Of a stretch of DNA of 33,630 nucleotides, positions 1-7,711 are shown piece after piece. Both the position numbers and the translations under genes were made by a program. The notes under the pieces are model-generated. The model made no database searches and was not told the DNA's origin. It was given only the letters and a program-made list of their open reading frames with translations. The first letter of the stretch is position 1. The number at the start of each line of letters is the position of its first letter. Origin of the DNA: a bacterium (GTDB lineage: Bacteria > Calditrichota > Calditrichia > RBG-13-44-9); NCBI GenBank assembly GCA_020350205.1, contig CP070707.1, forward strand, positions 3,400,300-3,433,929, read 5' to 3'.

Positions 1-897
1 TTTAAGCAAGCAGGGCATCGATTCTCCGGAAGGGACCGGAGCGGAAAACAGAGTCAGGTTGAAACTGTTATGCCGGATTCGGTGGTAAAATTGTAAAATC
101 CGTTGTAAAATATCTGCAATATCTTGGAGTATCAGGTCATTGAATGCCGGAAAAGATTCACCATCACCAATCAGGGCATTGATTTCATTAAAACCCAATG
201 GGGTGAACGGCGTATAAACGAAACTGAATTCGGTTTCAAATAAGAATCTATCGCTGTTTTTTTGGTGCCTCTTTAACACTTCCCAATAGTCTTTTTGGTT
301 TTCTTGACGATAACGTTCGCTGCTCTGCAGGAGCTGGCGCTGAAAATTGGTGGGATGAGGATCCAGAAAGGGCTGGAGATGGGGGTGGAGGATACTGCTC
401 CCCGCAGGAAGAAGGTAATTGCCGTTGAGGGAGGGATATAATTGGTCTGAATCCGCTTGCATACATTTCTGAAAATAATTACGGCATACTTTCAGGGCAT
501 CAAATATAAGGTCAGTGGTAAATCCCTCCAGAGGAATAAAATGCTCTTTTGAGAAAATACATACCCCACTATATCGTCCAAATCCTGAGAGGTTGGGGAA
601 TAAAAGCGCTTCACCGCTGGAGATTCGTCCCAGTGGATCTATTTCAACCGGTAGCATTGGTGTCTGCGTTTCCACCCGCCCTTTGCAAAAGAAACAGGCT
701 TTTGCATTTTCAACAAAATCAATCAGTGGCTGATTCTCCGGAACCTTGTCCAGACCTTTGGACTTAGAGATGCGGGAGGTGTATTGTAAAAGGGGGTCCC
801 AACGAATTTCAATTTCTTCTTCGGTCACCTCAAAATTTTTCAGGGGATTACGGATTTTTGCAGTAATAATTTCTTTCTTGAAAAAGAAGTCATTCAT
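1..897 (-). CDS. GalT-like nucleotidylyltransferase (HIT superfamily), partial at left edge
   Basis: An open frame runs without a stop from the ATG at 897 to base 1 (299 codons, 3' end missing). The translation resembles galactose-1-phosphate uridylyltransferase: an RWDPL stretch near residues 32-36, a CFFC pair (Cys68, Cys71) where GalT binds zinc, and HPHLQ at residues 171-175, matching the HxHxQ active site in which the second His carries the nucleotide. The preceding Gly-Ser-Ser also fits GalT. An in-frame TAA lies two codons upstream of the ATG, so this is the first possible start. It follows purM by 57 bases and is probably last or nearly last in the fadD operon. No galK, galE or other sugar gene is nearby, so the substrate may not be galactose-1-phosphate; a dinucleoside polyphosphate phosphorylase or another sugar-1-phosphate nucleotidylyltransferase is possible. 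The superfamily call is firm, the substrate is not. Confidence 0.72.
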   Translation of the reverse strand, partial: MNDFFFKKEIITAKIRNPLKNFEVTEEEIEIRWDPLLQYTSRISKSKGLDKVPENQPLIDFVENAKACFFCKGRVETQTPMLPVEIDPLGRISSGEALLFPNLSGFGRYSGVCIFSKEHFIPLEGFTTDLIFDALKVCRNYFQKCMQADSDQLYPSLNGNYLLPAGSSILHPHLQPFLDPHPTNFQRQLLQSSERYRQENQKDYWEVLKRHQKNSDRFLFETEFSFVYTPFTPLGFNEINALIGDGESFPAFNDLILQDIADILQRILQFYHRIRHNSFNLTLFSAPVPSGESMPCLLK

Positions 898-954
898 AAC
901 TTATTTCCGTCAGATTTTATAAATATCCTTCTCATTTCATAAATTCACTGGACT

Positions 955-1968
955 TTATGCTTTCGCTTTTCTAATCTCTCCAATCTGATAGATGCTGTAG
1001 GGATATGCATCGGATAACCCTGAAAGATTGCTCGCTGAATCTTTTTCCAGCACCATTACCAGGCCAATCCCCATATTAAATGTCTGGCGCATGTCCGATA
1101 GCGGTACATTTCCTAAATCCTGGATAAGAGAAAAAATCGGAAGCACCGGCCAGCTGTTCCATTCAAAGACAGGTTCCAGGCCATTAGGGATGATGCGGGT
1201 GGTATTTTTGTACAGACCTCCACCGGTAATATGGGCCAAACCTTTCACCGGAAAGTTTTGAATCACGTCGGAAATCAGGGGATAATAATTGGGATGAATT
1301 TTTAATAACTCTTCTCCTACTGTGGTTCCCAGTTCCTGCACATAATCCTGTGGTTGATACTTTGAAAAAAGAACTTTTCTTGCCAGAGAGTAACCGTTGG
1401 TATGAAGACCGGCAGAACTGATACCAATTAAAATATCGCCAGCCTGAATAGATTGTCCGTCAATGATGTTTTCTTTTTCCACCACCCCCACAATCGTTCC
1501 CGCAAGATCATATTCACCGGGTTGATACAGATCAGGCATTTCAGCAGTTTCCCCCCCGATCAGAGGAAGTCCCGCTGCGTTGCAGGCAGCGACGAATCCC
1601 ATGATAATTTGCTGAAATACCTCCGGATGCAGTTTTCCGCAGCCGAAATAATCTAAAAAAAATAATGGATGGGCGCCGCAAACCGCAATATCATTGATAC
1701 AGTGATTCACCAGATCCTGACCCACCGTATCATGTTTGTTCATCATCATCGCAACCAGCAGTTTAGTACCAACCCCGTCGGTGCTGGAAATCAAGACAGG
1801 TTTTCGGTAATCCTGTATCGGGAATTCATAAAAACCGCCAAATGCCCCGATATTTTTTAGAACCTGTCTGTTGTGAGTTTTAGCTATTGCCACTTTGACT
1901 TTATCGAGGGACTGCTCGGCGCTCTCAATATCCACCCCCGCCTCCCGATAGGTTATAGATTTTTTCAT
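955..1968 (-). CDS. purM: Phosphoribosylformylglycinamidine cyclo-ligase (AIR synthetase)
   Basis: PurM closes the imidazole ring of FGAM with ATP to give AIR, the fifth step of de novo purine synthesis, in the cytoplasm. The 337-residue product has the usual bacterial length and the expected landmarks in order: SITYREAGVDI at the N terminus, STDGVGTKL near residues 62-70, DLVNHCINDIAVCGAHPLFF, the GGETAEMP loop and HITGGG in the C-terminal half. The ATG is preceded by a purine-rich CAGGAAAA site. It lies 27 bases after the DUF4416 gene and 57 bases before the GalT-like gene. No other pur gene is in the window, so here it is separated from its pathway and co-directional with an acyl-CoA ligase. 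Confidence 0.97.
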   Translation of the reverse strand: MKKSITYREAGVDIESAEQSLDKVKVAIAKTHNRQVLKNIGAFGGFYEFPIQDYRKPVLISSTDGVGTKLLVAMMMNKHDTVGQDLVNHCINDIAVCGAHPLFFLDYFGCGKLHPEVFQQIIMGFVAACNAAGLPLIGGETAEMPDLYQPGEYDLAGTIVGVVEKENIIDGQSIQAGDILIGISSAGLHTNGYSLARKVLFSKYQPQDYVQELGTTVGEELLKIHPNYYPLISDVIQNFPVKGLAHITGGGLYKNTTRIIPNGLEPVFEWNSWPVLPIFSLIQDLGNVPLSDMRQTFNMGIGLVMVLEKDSASNLSGLSDAYPYSIYQIGEIRKAKA

Positions 1969-1995
1969 ATTTTTCCTGTCTGCATACGATAAAGG

Positions 1996-2538
1996 TTATT
2001 CCAGAATTATCCAATCTTTCAATTGTTGCAGATAGATCTTACGGGTTTCAGTGAAAAAAGCCACTACCTCCGGTTGTTTATAATCCGGATAAGTCCAGTC
2101 ATTAAATCTGAATTCACCCTGTCGGTATCGATAATGAACATCGCCAAAAATTCCCCTGTTTATATAGATACGATGATCGTAATCCTTGGTAGTTGCCAGG
2201 ATCATTTTTGCCGCGCACACATATCCCGGATCAATATTAACGCAACGTAAATCATTTTTAATAAATTTCAACTCCAGCTGATTTGTAGAAATTTTAATGT
2301 CCGGAAGCAATTCGGCGGGTTTAAGATCCTGGAAACTCAGAAATGACTTTTGCAAATCGTTTCCCATTTCAGCGTCATAATAATCAGTGAACTGACTGAA
2401 GGGAAATACCCGGGATATCTCATCAACGGGGGAAATTAACTTTTCCAAAGATCTTTTAACTTCTTCAAGGTCATTTCCGGACGAATACGTAATGGCCGCA
2501 AAATATTTTACCGGGGGGTAAATTCTAATCTGGCCCAT
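1996..2538 (-). CDS. DUF4416 family protein, function unknown
   Basis: A 180-residue soluble protein that I recognise as DUF4416: an N-terminal PPVKYFAAI strand, a central DPGYVCAAKMILATTKDYDHRIY block (here from about residue 101), GIFGDVHYRY, and a C-terminal WTYPDYKQPEVVAFF segment. The length is normal for the family. There is no signal peptide or membrane segment. No function is established to my knowledge; the family occurs mainly in anaerobic and FCB or delta-proteobacterial-type genomes. The ATG lies 3 bases after the acyl-CoA ligase stop with no good Shine-Dalgarno of its own, so translation is probably coupled to that gene. Conserved His, Arg and Asp residues in the DYDHRIY block would be the first place to look for catalysis, but that is a guess. 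Confidence 0.85.
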   Translation of the reverse strand: MGQIRIYPPVKYFAAITYSSGNDLEEVKRSLEKLISPVDEISRVFPFSQFTDYYDAEMGNDLQKSFLSFQDLKPAELLPDIKISTNQLELKFIKNDLRCVNIDPGYVCAAKMILATTKDYDHRIYINRGIFGDVHYRYRQGEFRFNDWTYPDYKQPEVVAFFTETRKIYLQQLKDWIILE

Positions 2539-2541
2539 TTA

Positions 2542-4347
2542 TCATTCTGTCATACTTTCATCCTCAGCGTACATGGCATCAATTTTGGTTTGATACTTCT
2601 GTTCAACCACGTTTCGCTTAATCTTGAGGGTGGGTGTAAGTTCTCCACTCTCAATCGTGAACGGATCCTTAAGGAGCATAAATTTCTTAATAGTTTCATA
2701 ACTGGCGAGGTCTACAGAAACGCGGTCAATTTCGCTTCGGATTAATGCTTTAATGGCCTGATTTTGAAGTAGTTCATCATCTTTACTGATTTCCAGAGAA
2801 GATTTTTTCGCAAAATTTCTCAGGTTTTCGATACTGGGTACAATAATGGCAGTGCAATATTTTCTTTTATCTCCCAGAACGAGCGCCTGGTCTATGTACT
2901 TTGAAGTAATGAGCAGATTTTCGATGGGTTGGGGGGCAATATTTTTTCCGCCGGATGTGACGATGATATTTTTCTTCCGATCGGTGATGTAGAGAAATCC
3001 ATCCTTATCCAGATACCCAATATCACCGGTGTGGAACCATTTCTCTTCATCAATAGCTTCCCGGGTCTCTTCTTCATTTTTGTAGTATCCTTTCATAACA
3101 TGAGGACCACGGGTTAGAATTTCTCCATCTTCGGCTATGGCCACCTCCACATTAATGACGGCCTGACCTGGAGTTCCGAATTTAAAGTTGTTTTCCCGGT
3201 TTACTGTGATGACCGGGGAAGTTTCAGTAAGCCCATACCCCTCCAGCAGGCGTAATCCGGCAGCATTAAAAAATTCTGCTATTTCCCTGCCCAGTGGAGC
3301 ACCACCTGATGCAAAAAGACGGATGTTACCACCAACGCGTTCGCGTAATTTTGAGTAGACCAGTTTATTGGCAATTTTATACTTCGATTTGAGCATCCCT
3401 TTTAACGGTAACCCTTTTTGGTGATATAAATTTGATTTTTTACCCACTTCTATGGCCCACAGAAATATTTTCTTTTTCGCCGCCGATCCCTCTTCAAGTG
3501 AATCGAGCACCCGGGCATATACTTTCTCAAAAAATCGGGGAACGCTGGTCATCACTGTGGGGTGTACTTCCTGCAGATTCTGGGCAACGGTTTCTATATT
3601 TTCCGCATAAGCAATGGTGGCTCCCACATGACTGGCTAAAAAATGCCCTGCCATCCGTTCAAAAACGTGCGATAGTGGTAAGAAAGAGAGAAATAAATCT
3701 TTTTCATCCACTTTCAGAGCATCTAGGCCTGCCTCAATATTTGATAGAAAATTGTGGTGTGTCAACATCACCCCTTTGGGAACGCCGGTGGTTCCGGATG
3801 TGTAAATGATACTGGCCAGATCATCTCCCTTGATTGCTTTCAGGCTTTTGGTAATCAGGTTTGGATTTTTTTCATAAATTATTTTTCCCTTTTCTACAAA
3901 ATCACGCCAGCCCAATACTCCTTCCGGGGCGATACCCTCCATCAGGATAATATGCTTTAACCTGGGCAGATTTTTCTTAATCTCCAGGATTTTTTCTAAC
4001 TGGAAATCCTGTGAAACGATCACAACTTTGCCTTCAGAATTGTTTATGATAAATTCGATATGTTTGGGTAATAAAGTCGGGTAAATAGGAACGGTCACAG
4101 CCCCACAGGTCAGAATAGCATAATCCGAAATCGCCCACTCCATCCGATTTTCGGAAAGTAATAAAACTTTTTCATCTTTTTCGACTCCCAGATCCATGAG
4201 TGCAGCAGATAAATATTGTATCTGATTTTGTACTTCCCGGAACGTGGTTGACTGATAAGTCCCCTCTTTTTTCGACATATAAGCAGCTTTTTCCGGAAAT
4301 TTCTCGCTCACGGTTTTAATCATCAACGCCAGATTTTCATAGGACAT
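2542..4347 (-). CDS. fadD: Long-chain acyl-CoA synthetase (AMP-forming), FadD/FAA1-like
   Basis: An adenylate-forming enzyme that activates a fatty acid with ATP and joins it to CoA. The 601-residue product carries the P-loop YTSGTTGVPKG (around residues 182-192), GYGLTETSP, and the adenylation and hinge segment HTGDIGYLDKDGFLYITDRK followed by NIIVTSGGKNIAP. Length and motifs fit the COG1022 long-chain type used in fatty acid uptake or phospholipid turnover. I place the start at 4347 (MSYENLAL) because a perfect GGAGG lies 8 bases upstream; the longer frame beginning with TTG at 4365 would contain that site inside the gene. It is the first gene of the minus-strand run, directly behind a TTGACA promoter with a leader of about 25 bases. 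The exact acyl chain preference cannot be read from the sequence; the symbol is used in the general sense. Confidence 0.92.
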   Translation of the reverse strand: MSYENLALMIKTVSEKFPEKAAYMSKKEGTYQSTTFREVQNQIQYLSAALMDLGVEKDEKVLLLSENRMEWAISDYAILTCGAVTVPIYPTLLPKHIEFIINNSEGKVVIVSQDFQLEKILEIKKNLPRLKHIILMEGIAPEGVLGWRDFVEKGKIIYEKNPNLITKSLKAIKGDDLASIIYTSGTTGVPKGVMLTHHNFLSNIEAGLDALKVDEKDLFLSFLPLSHVFERMAGHFLASHVGATIAYAENIETVAQNLQEVHPTVMTSVPRFFEKVYARVLDSLEEGSAAKKKIFLWAIEVGKKSNLYHQKGLPLKGMLKSKYKIANKLVYSKLRERVGGNIRLFASGGAPLGREIAEFFNAAGLRLLEGYGLTETSPVITVNRENNFKFGTPGQAVINVEVAIAEDGEILTRGPHVMKGYYKNEEETREAIDEEKWFHTGDIGYLDKDGFLYITDRKKNIIVTSGGKNIAPQPIENLLITSKYIDQALVLGDKRKYCTAIIVPSIENLRNFAKKSSLEISKDDELLQNQAIKALIRSEIDRVSVDLASYETIKKFMLLKDPFTIESGELTPTLKIKRNVVEQKYQTKIDAMYAEDESMTE

Positions 4348-4355
4348 ATTATTTT

Positions 4356-4360
4356 CCTCC
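4356..4360 (-). promoter_or_regulatory. Shine-Dalgarno GGAGG of the acyl-CoA synthetase gene
   Basis: GGAGG on the minus strand, 8 bases before the ATG at 4347. It decides the start against the TTG at 4365 and the ATG at 4362, which lie at or before the site. Confidence 0.85.
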
Positions 4361-4378
4361 ATCAAATGATAATCAGAG

Positions 4379-4408
4379 AATATAAATAAAAATGTATTAT
4401 TTTGTCAA
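4379..4408 (-). promoter_or_regulatory. Sigma-70-type promoter of the fadD operon
   Basis: On the minus strand TTGACA (4403-4408) is followed after 18 bases by TATATT (4379-4384). Transcription would start near 4372, giving a leader of about 25 bases that just includes the GGAGG site. It is the best consensus match in this intergenic region. A second weaker candidate on the same strand is TTGACA 4563-4568 with TAAAAT 4539-4544, also with 18-base spacing. Confidence 0.65.
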
Positions 4409-4636
4409 CATCTATAATGACCTTCCCGGGAGAGGGATTTATCGTTGTCCTCATAAGTTGTTTTTCTCACTCCCATTTAAATATTTAGGATTCGCATGCG
4501 ATAATATAATATTTTAATAAACTTTATTCTCAATAATCATTTTATTTAATTGAAGTGGGCCTTGTCAATTAAAAAAAATAGTTAATAGAACATATCCAAT
4601 TTTCGATAAGGTTAAGGGATTTGACACGGTAAATTA

Positions 4637-4703
4637 AGCGCCGAAAAATAATCAGTAAAAATACAATTTTTGTAGGCTTTTTTTTTCTTTATATTTAGGC
4701 GCT
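4637..4703. repeat. Opposed pair of GGCGCT elements upstream of the 7TM-HD gene
   Basis: AGCGCC at 4637-4642 and GGCGCT at 4698-4703 are inverted copies with centres 61 bases apart, about six helical turns. The extended context also matches: TTTCGGCGCTTAA on the minus strand at the left site and TTTAGGCGCTAAA on the plus strand at the right site agree at 11 of 13 positions. The right site is itself an odd palindrome, TTTAG-GCG-CTAAA, just downstream of the proposed -10. This could be an operator; no regulator is identified. Confidence 0.35.
4670..4697 (+). promoter_or_regulatory. Candidate promoter of the 7TM-HD gene
   Basis: TTGTAG at 4670-4675, a 16-base spacer containing GGC followed by nine T residues, then TATTTA at 4692-4697 (TATATT is at 4690-4695). 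The arrangement resembles the ruvA promoter at 17629-17658. The -35 is imperfect. Confidence 0.4.
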
Positions 4704-4725
4704 AAAAATACGATGGAAAAACTCT

Positions 4726-7155
4726 ATGAAAAAGTTCACTGAATGGATCGGCGACCTGAGAGATAAATTAAAGGAACACAAACTATTTGGACGGGATTTA
4801 CTGGATCTGGGGGCCAAAACCGGTATGGCCCTGATGCTGATCATCTTTATTGTCTCCATGATGCCCAGTGAAAGGCCTTTTGAATATCGAAATTTGACGG
4901 TTGGCAGTATTGCTCAGGAAGAAATTATTGCACCCTTCACCTTTCCTATCATTAAGTCGGATAGAGTACTGGATAGAGAAAGACGGGAAGCCTGGTTAAG
5001 TGTTCCCCAGGTATTCACGCGCGATAAAGAACCGAAAAATGTGGAGATTATCAAACTTAACAGTTTATTTACTGAGCTGGAATCTTTTTTCAAAAATCGG
5101 GGAAAACAGAATCCAAAGAAAAAAGACACGGAAGAGCAAAGTACCGAATTGCATTTTGCAGATAGTCTCTTGGCTCAGCTTGCAGTCAAGTATAATTTTA
5201 ATCTTAATGCTGACCAGTTAACACTCTTATTTGAATCATACAAAAAAAGTGCATTTCAGATTTTACGGCAGAAATTGCAGGATGGTTTATCCGCCATATA
5301 TCAGCAGGGGGTAATTAATGTCTCCAAATCTGAACTCGAGGAAAAGCGCCTTATTATTTTGGAGAATGGATTGGAAGAAGAAGTTGAGCTCTCCCAAGTT
5401 CTGGATTTGAATGATGCCCGGACTGTTTTGTCAGACTACCTCAGAGTCCAGTATCCCGAAGGGGGATCAGAATTTCAGATGGCAATCGTGGTGGGGAATT
5501 CTTTCCTGGTCCCCAATCTCACCCGTGATAGAGACATTACCCGAAACCGCAAGGACAAGGCGATTCGGGAAGTACCCTCCACCAGCGGCTTCGTGCATGA
5601 GAACCAGCGTATCATAGATAGTCACGAGATTGTCACGGAAGATGTCTATCAAAAATTGCAGTCACTTGCCTCTGCGCTGGCTGAACGAAGCAGTGGTCGA
5701 AGCGGGTGGTATCGTTTTTTATTCTACATCGGAAAGTATATTTTTGCGGTTATAATTGTACTCATGATCGGATTCTATTTGTATTATTATCGTCCTAATT
5801 TATTTTCTCAGAATAAAATGCTCCTGCTTATAACCACCGTTTTCGTATTTCAATTTTTAACTGTAGTCCTGATCCTCGATGTTCTAAACTGGAGTTATCT
5901 CAGTATTCCGGTAACTTTGGTTCCCATGCTGCTGTCCATGCTGCTGGATGCTTCAGTGGCATTCATGGGCACCATAATCCTTAGTCTAATTCTGGGGGCA
6001 GTGGGCGGCAATAACTTCTATTTAGCCCTGTTGACGTTTGTGGTGGGAACAATTGCCCTGTTTTCGGTTCAGAAAATCCGGAATCGCGGTCAGATGTTCA
6101 GGGCTATTTTTTACATTCTACTGGGCTATGCCGCAGTTAACTTCAGTTATGGATTCATTCATTATGAATCATTCAACAGCATGATGCAAAATTTCGGCTA
6201 TTTTGAGGTTCCGAATGCTATTCTGGCACCGACTGCAGTTTTCCTTTTAATTGGTATATTCGAAAAGTTATTTGATGTTACCACTGATATTACCCTGCTG
6301 GAATTATCGGACCTGAATCATCCGCTCCTTAAACGGCTGTCGGTAGAAGCTCCCGGGACATTTCATCACAGTATCATTGTGGGAAATCTGGCGGAAGCAG
6401 CGGCCAAGGAAATAGGGGCAAACTCGTTGCTGGCCCGGGTTGGCTGCTATTATCATGATATTGGTAAAATGACCTTGTCAGAATATTTTGTTGAGAATCA
6501 ATCCAATGGTGTAAGCAAACATGAAACCTTAACGCCCAGTATGAGTTCTCTGATCCTGGCAAAGCATGTACGTGCCGGCATGGAATTAGCGGAGGACTCA
6601 AAATTACCGCTGGCCGTTAAAAAATTTATACCTGAACATCACGGTACCTGCATCATGTCATATTTTTATCATAAAGCCCAGGAAGCCAAAGATCCCAAAG
6701 ATTTAAATGAGGATGATTTCAGATATCCCGGCCCCAAACCACAGTCCAAAGAGACCGCAATAGCCATGTTATCTGATGCGGTCGAGGCGGCTTCTCGTAC
6801 TCTACCGAGTCCCAACCTGCAGCGAATCAGTGCCCTGGTGGAAAACCTTATCGAGAAACGTTTCCAGGAGGGAGAACTGGATGAATGTGATATTACCTTA
6901 CGGGAACTTAACAAGATTAAAGGTGCTTTTATTCGGGTTTTGATGGGTATCCACCATGTAAGGATAGAATATCCTACTGATGATAAAAGTAGAGATAAAT
7001 CGTCAAAAATAACCGAAGAAACTAAAAAACATACTCCCGGACCTAATGACGAGAATAATTCCAATCGTGACACTGAACACAAGAATTCTTCCCCTGATAA
7101 GCAAAATATAGAGACACCCGGCCGACAATCTTATGAAGGTCCCAAAAAAGAGTAA
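4726..7155 (+). CDS. pgpH: 7TM-HD family cyclic-di-AMP phosphodiesterase (PgpH/YqfF-like)
   Basis: PgpH proteins hydrolyse the second messenger c-di-AMP at the inner membrane. The 809-residue product has the family order: an N-terminal membrane helix (about residues 31-47), a large extracytoplasmic 7TMR-HDED domain, a block of seven membrane helices (about 335-530), then a cytoplasmic HD domain beginning HPLLKRLSVEAPGTFHHSI. The metal-binding HD pair is His577-Asp578 in YYHDIGKM, with PEHHGT further on. After about residue 750 there is an unusual hydrophilic tail of roughly 60 residues rich in Lys, Asp, Asn and Ser, probably disordered. It overlaps ybeY by 23 bases, the common gene neighbourhood, but phoH, which often precedes it, is absent. 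The family call is firm; c-di-AMP as substrate is inferred from the family. Confidence 0.93.
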   Translation: MKKFTEWIGDLRDKLKEHKLFGRDLLDLGAKTGMALMLIIFIVSMMPSERPFEYRNLTVGSIAQEEIIAPFTFPIIKSDRVLDRERREAWLSVPQVFTRDKEPKNVEIIKLNSLFTELESFFKNRGKQNPKKKDTEEQSTELHFADSLLAQLAVKYNFNLNADQLTLLFESYKKSAFQILRQKLQDGLSAIYQQGVINVSKSELEEKRLIILENGLEEEVELSQVLDLNDARTVLSDYLRVQYPEGGSEFQMAIVVGNSFLVPNLTRDRDITRNRKDKAIREVPSTSGFVHENQRIIDSHEIVTEDVYQKLQSLASALAERSSGRSGWYRFLFYIGKYIFAVIIVLMIGFYLYYYRPNLFSQNKMLLLITTVFVFQFLTVVLILDVLNWSYLSIPVTLVPMLLSMLLDASVAFMGTIILSLILGAVGGNNFYLALLTFVVGTIALFSVQKIRNRGQMFRAIFYILLGYAAVNFSYGFIHYESFNSMMQNFGYFEVPNAILAPTAVFLLIGIFEKLFDVTTDITLLELSDLNHPLLKRLSVEAPGTFHHSIIVGNLAEAAAKEIGANSLLARVGCYYHDIGKMTLSEYFVENQSNGVSKHETLTPSMSSLILAKHVRAGMELAEDSKLPLAVKKFIPEHHGTCIMSYFYHKAQEAKDPKDLNEDDFRYPGPKPQSKETAIAMLSDAVEAASRTLPSPNLQRISALVENLIEKRFQEGELDECDITLRELNKIKGAFIRVLMGIHHVRIEYPTDDKSRDKSSKITEETKKHTPGPNDENNSNRDTEHKNSSPDKQNIETPGRQSYEGPKKE

Positions 7156-7570
7156 GATAGAACTGACAAATGCCCATCCTGACAAATCACTGTCTCTGGA
7201 GAGATATCGTGATTTGATTGACATGGTGATGACCCAAGAAAATATATCTCTGAAGTCACTGCATGTTATTACGGTTGAGGATGAATATTTAAGAGCACTG
7301 CATAGACAATTTTTATATAAAGATTCATTCACGGATGTATTAACATTCCATCTGGATGAGGAAGATCAAAGGGAAGGTGAAATTTATATCAGTGTGGATC
7401 AGGCCAAATTAAATGCCGGAGTCTTCGGGGTCGAGGTTCGTGTAGAAATCGCACGCTTAATCATCCATGGTCTTCTTCATTTAAAGGGCTACGATGATAA
7501 AGAATATTCTGGCGAACAACAGATGCACCAATTGGAAGATGAATATCTCAAACGATTTTGGAGTGGTTAA
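7133..7570 (+). CDS. ybeY: Endoribonuclease YbeY (rRNA maturation factor)
   Basis: YbeY is a metal-dependent endoribonuclease acting in 16S rRNA 3'-end maturation and ribosome quality control. The 145-residue product has the family core: FTDVLTF at about residues 66-72, GEIYIS, and the HGLLHLKGYDD metal site. In most YbeY proteins this reads HxxxHxxxxxH. Here His112 and His116 are present but the third position is Asp122. I recall Asp at this position in Bacteroidetes homologues as well, so it is probably lineage-typical rather than inactivating. Its start lies inside the end of the 7TM-HD gene (23-base overlap), implying coupled expression. A hairpin follows about 24 bases after the stop. 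Confidence 0.93.
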   Translation: MKVPKKSKIELTNAHPDKSLSLERYRDLIDMVMTQENISLKSLHVITVEDEYLRALHRQFLYKDSFTDVLTFHLDEEDQREGEIYISVDQAKLNAGVFGVEVRVEIARLIIHGLLHLKGYDDKEYSGEQQMHQLEDEYLKRFWSG

Positions 7571-7593
7571 CAAAATGTATCCTAAAGTATCTG

Positions 7594-7614
7594 CCCAGCC
7601 GGTGGCGGCTCGGG
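7594..7614 (+). terminator. Possible weak terminator hairpin after ybeY
   Basis: CCC-AGCCG pairs with CGGCT-C-GGG around a GTGG loop, with one bulged C (7611). It is GC-rich in an AT-rich surrounding and lies just after the ybeY stop. The following tract (AAATTTTCT) is only partly T-rich, so termination may be weak. Confidence 0.4.
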
Positions 7615-7634
7615 AAATTTTCTCTGTAAATGTA

Positions 7635-7664
7635 TTGGATTTATAAATTTGATGCATATATATT
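7635..7664 (+). promoter_or_regulatory. Candidate promoter of the CNNM/selA/selB unit
   Basis: TTGGAT at 7635-7640, a 16-base spacer, and TATATA at 7657-7662 (or TATATT at 7659-7664 with 18-base spacing). It lies after the ybeY hairpin and about 50 bases before the proposed TTG start at 7712. Confidence 0.4.
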
Positions 7665-7711
7665 GTTCTGGTAAGTCTATGTTTAAGAAATGTGGGGTTT
7701 ATTTCTAAAAA

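Larger units (their letters stand above)
4348..4725. other. Divergent intergenic region between fadD and the 7TM-HD gene
   Basis: This gap of 378 bases holds no convincing reading frame. It is very AT-rich. It contains two TTGACA-type promoter candidates firing left, one or two firing right (a TTGACA at 4621-4626 without a good -10, and TTGTAG/TATTTA at 4670-4697), a TCCCGGGA palindrome near 4430, and a pair of related GGCGCT elements in opposite orientation around 4637 and 4698. No RNA gene was recognised. Confidence 0.6.

Noticed and set aside
4621..4650. TTGACA as the main plus-strand promoter of the 7TM-HD gene
   Set aside because: No acceptable -10 hexamer at 16-18 bases (only A-rich AAAAAT); the site at 4670-4697 is better placed.
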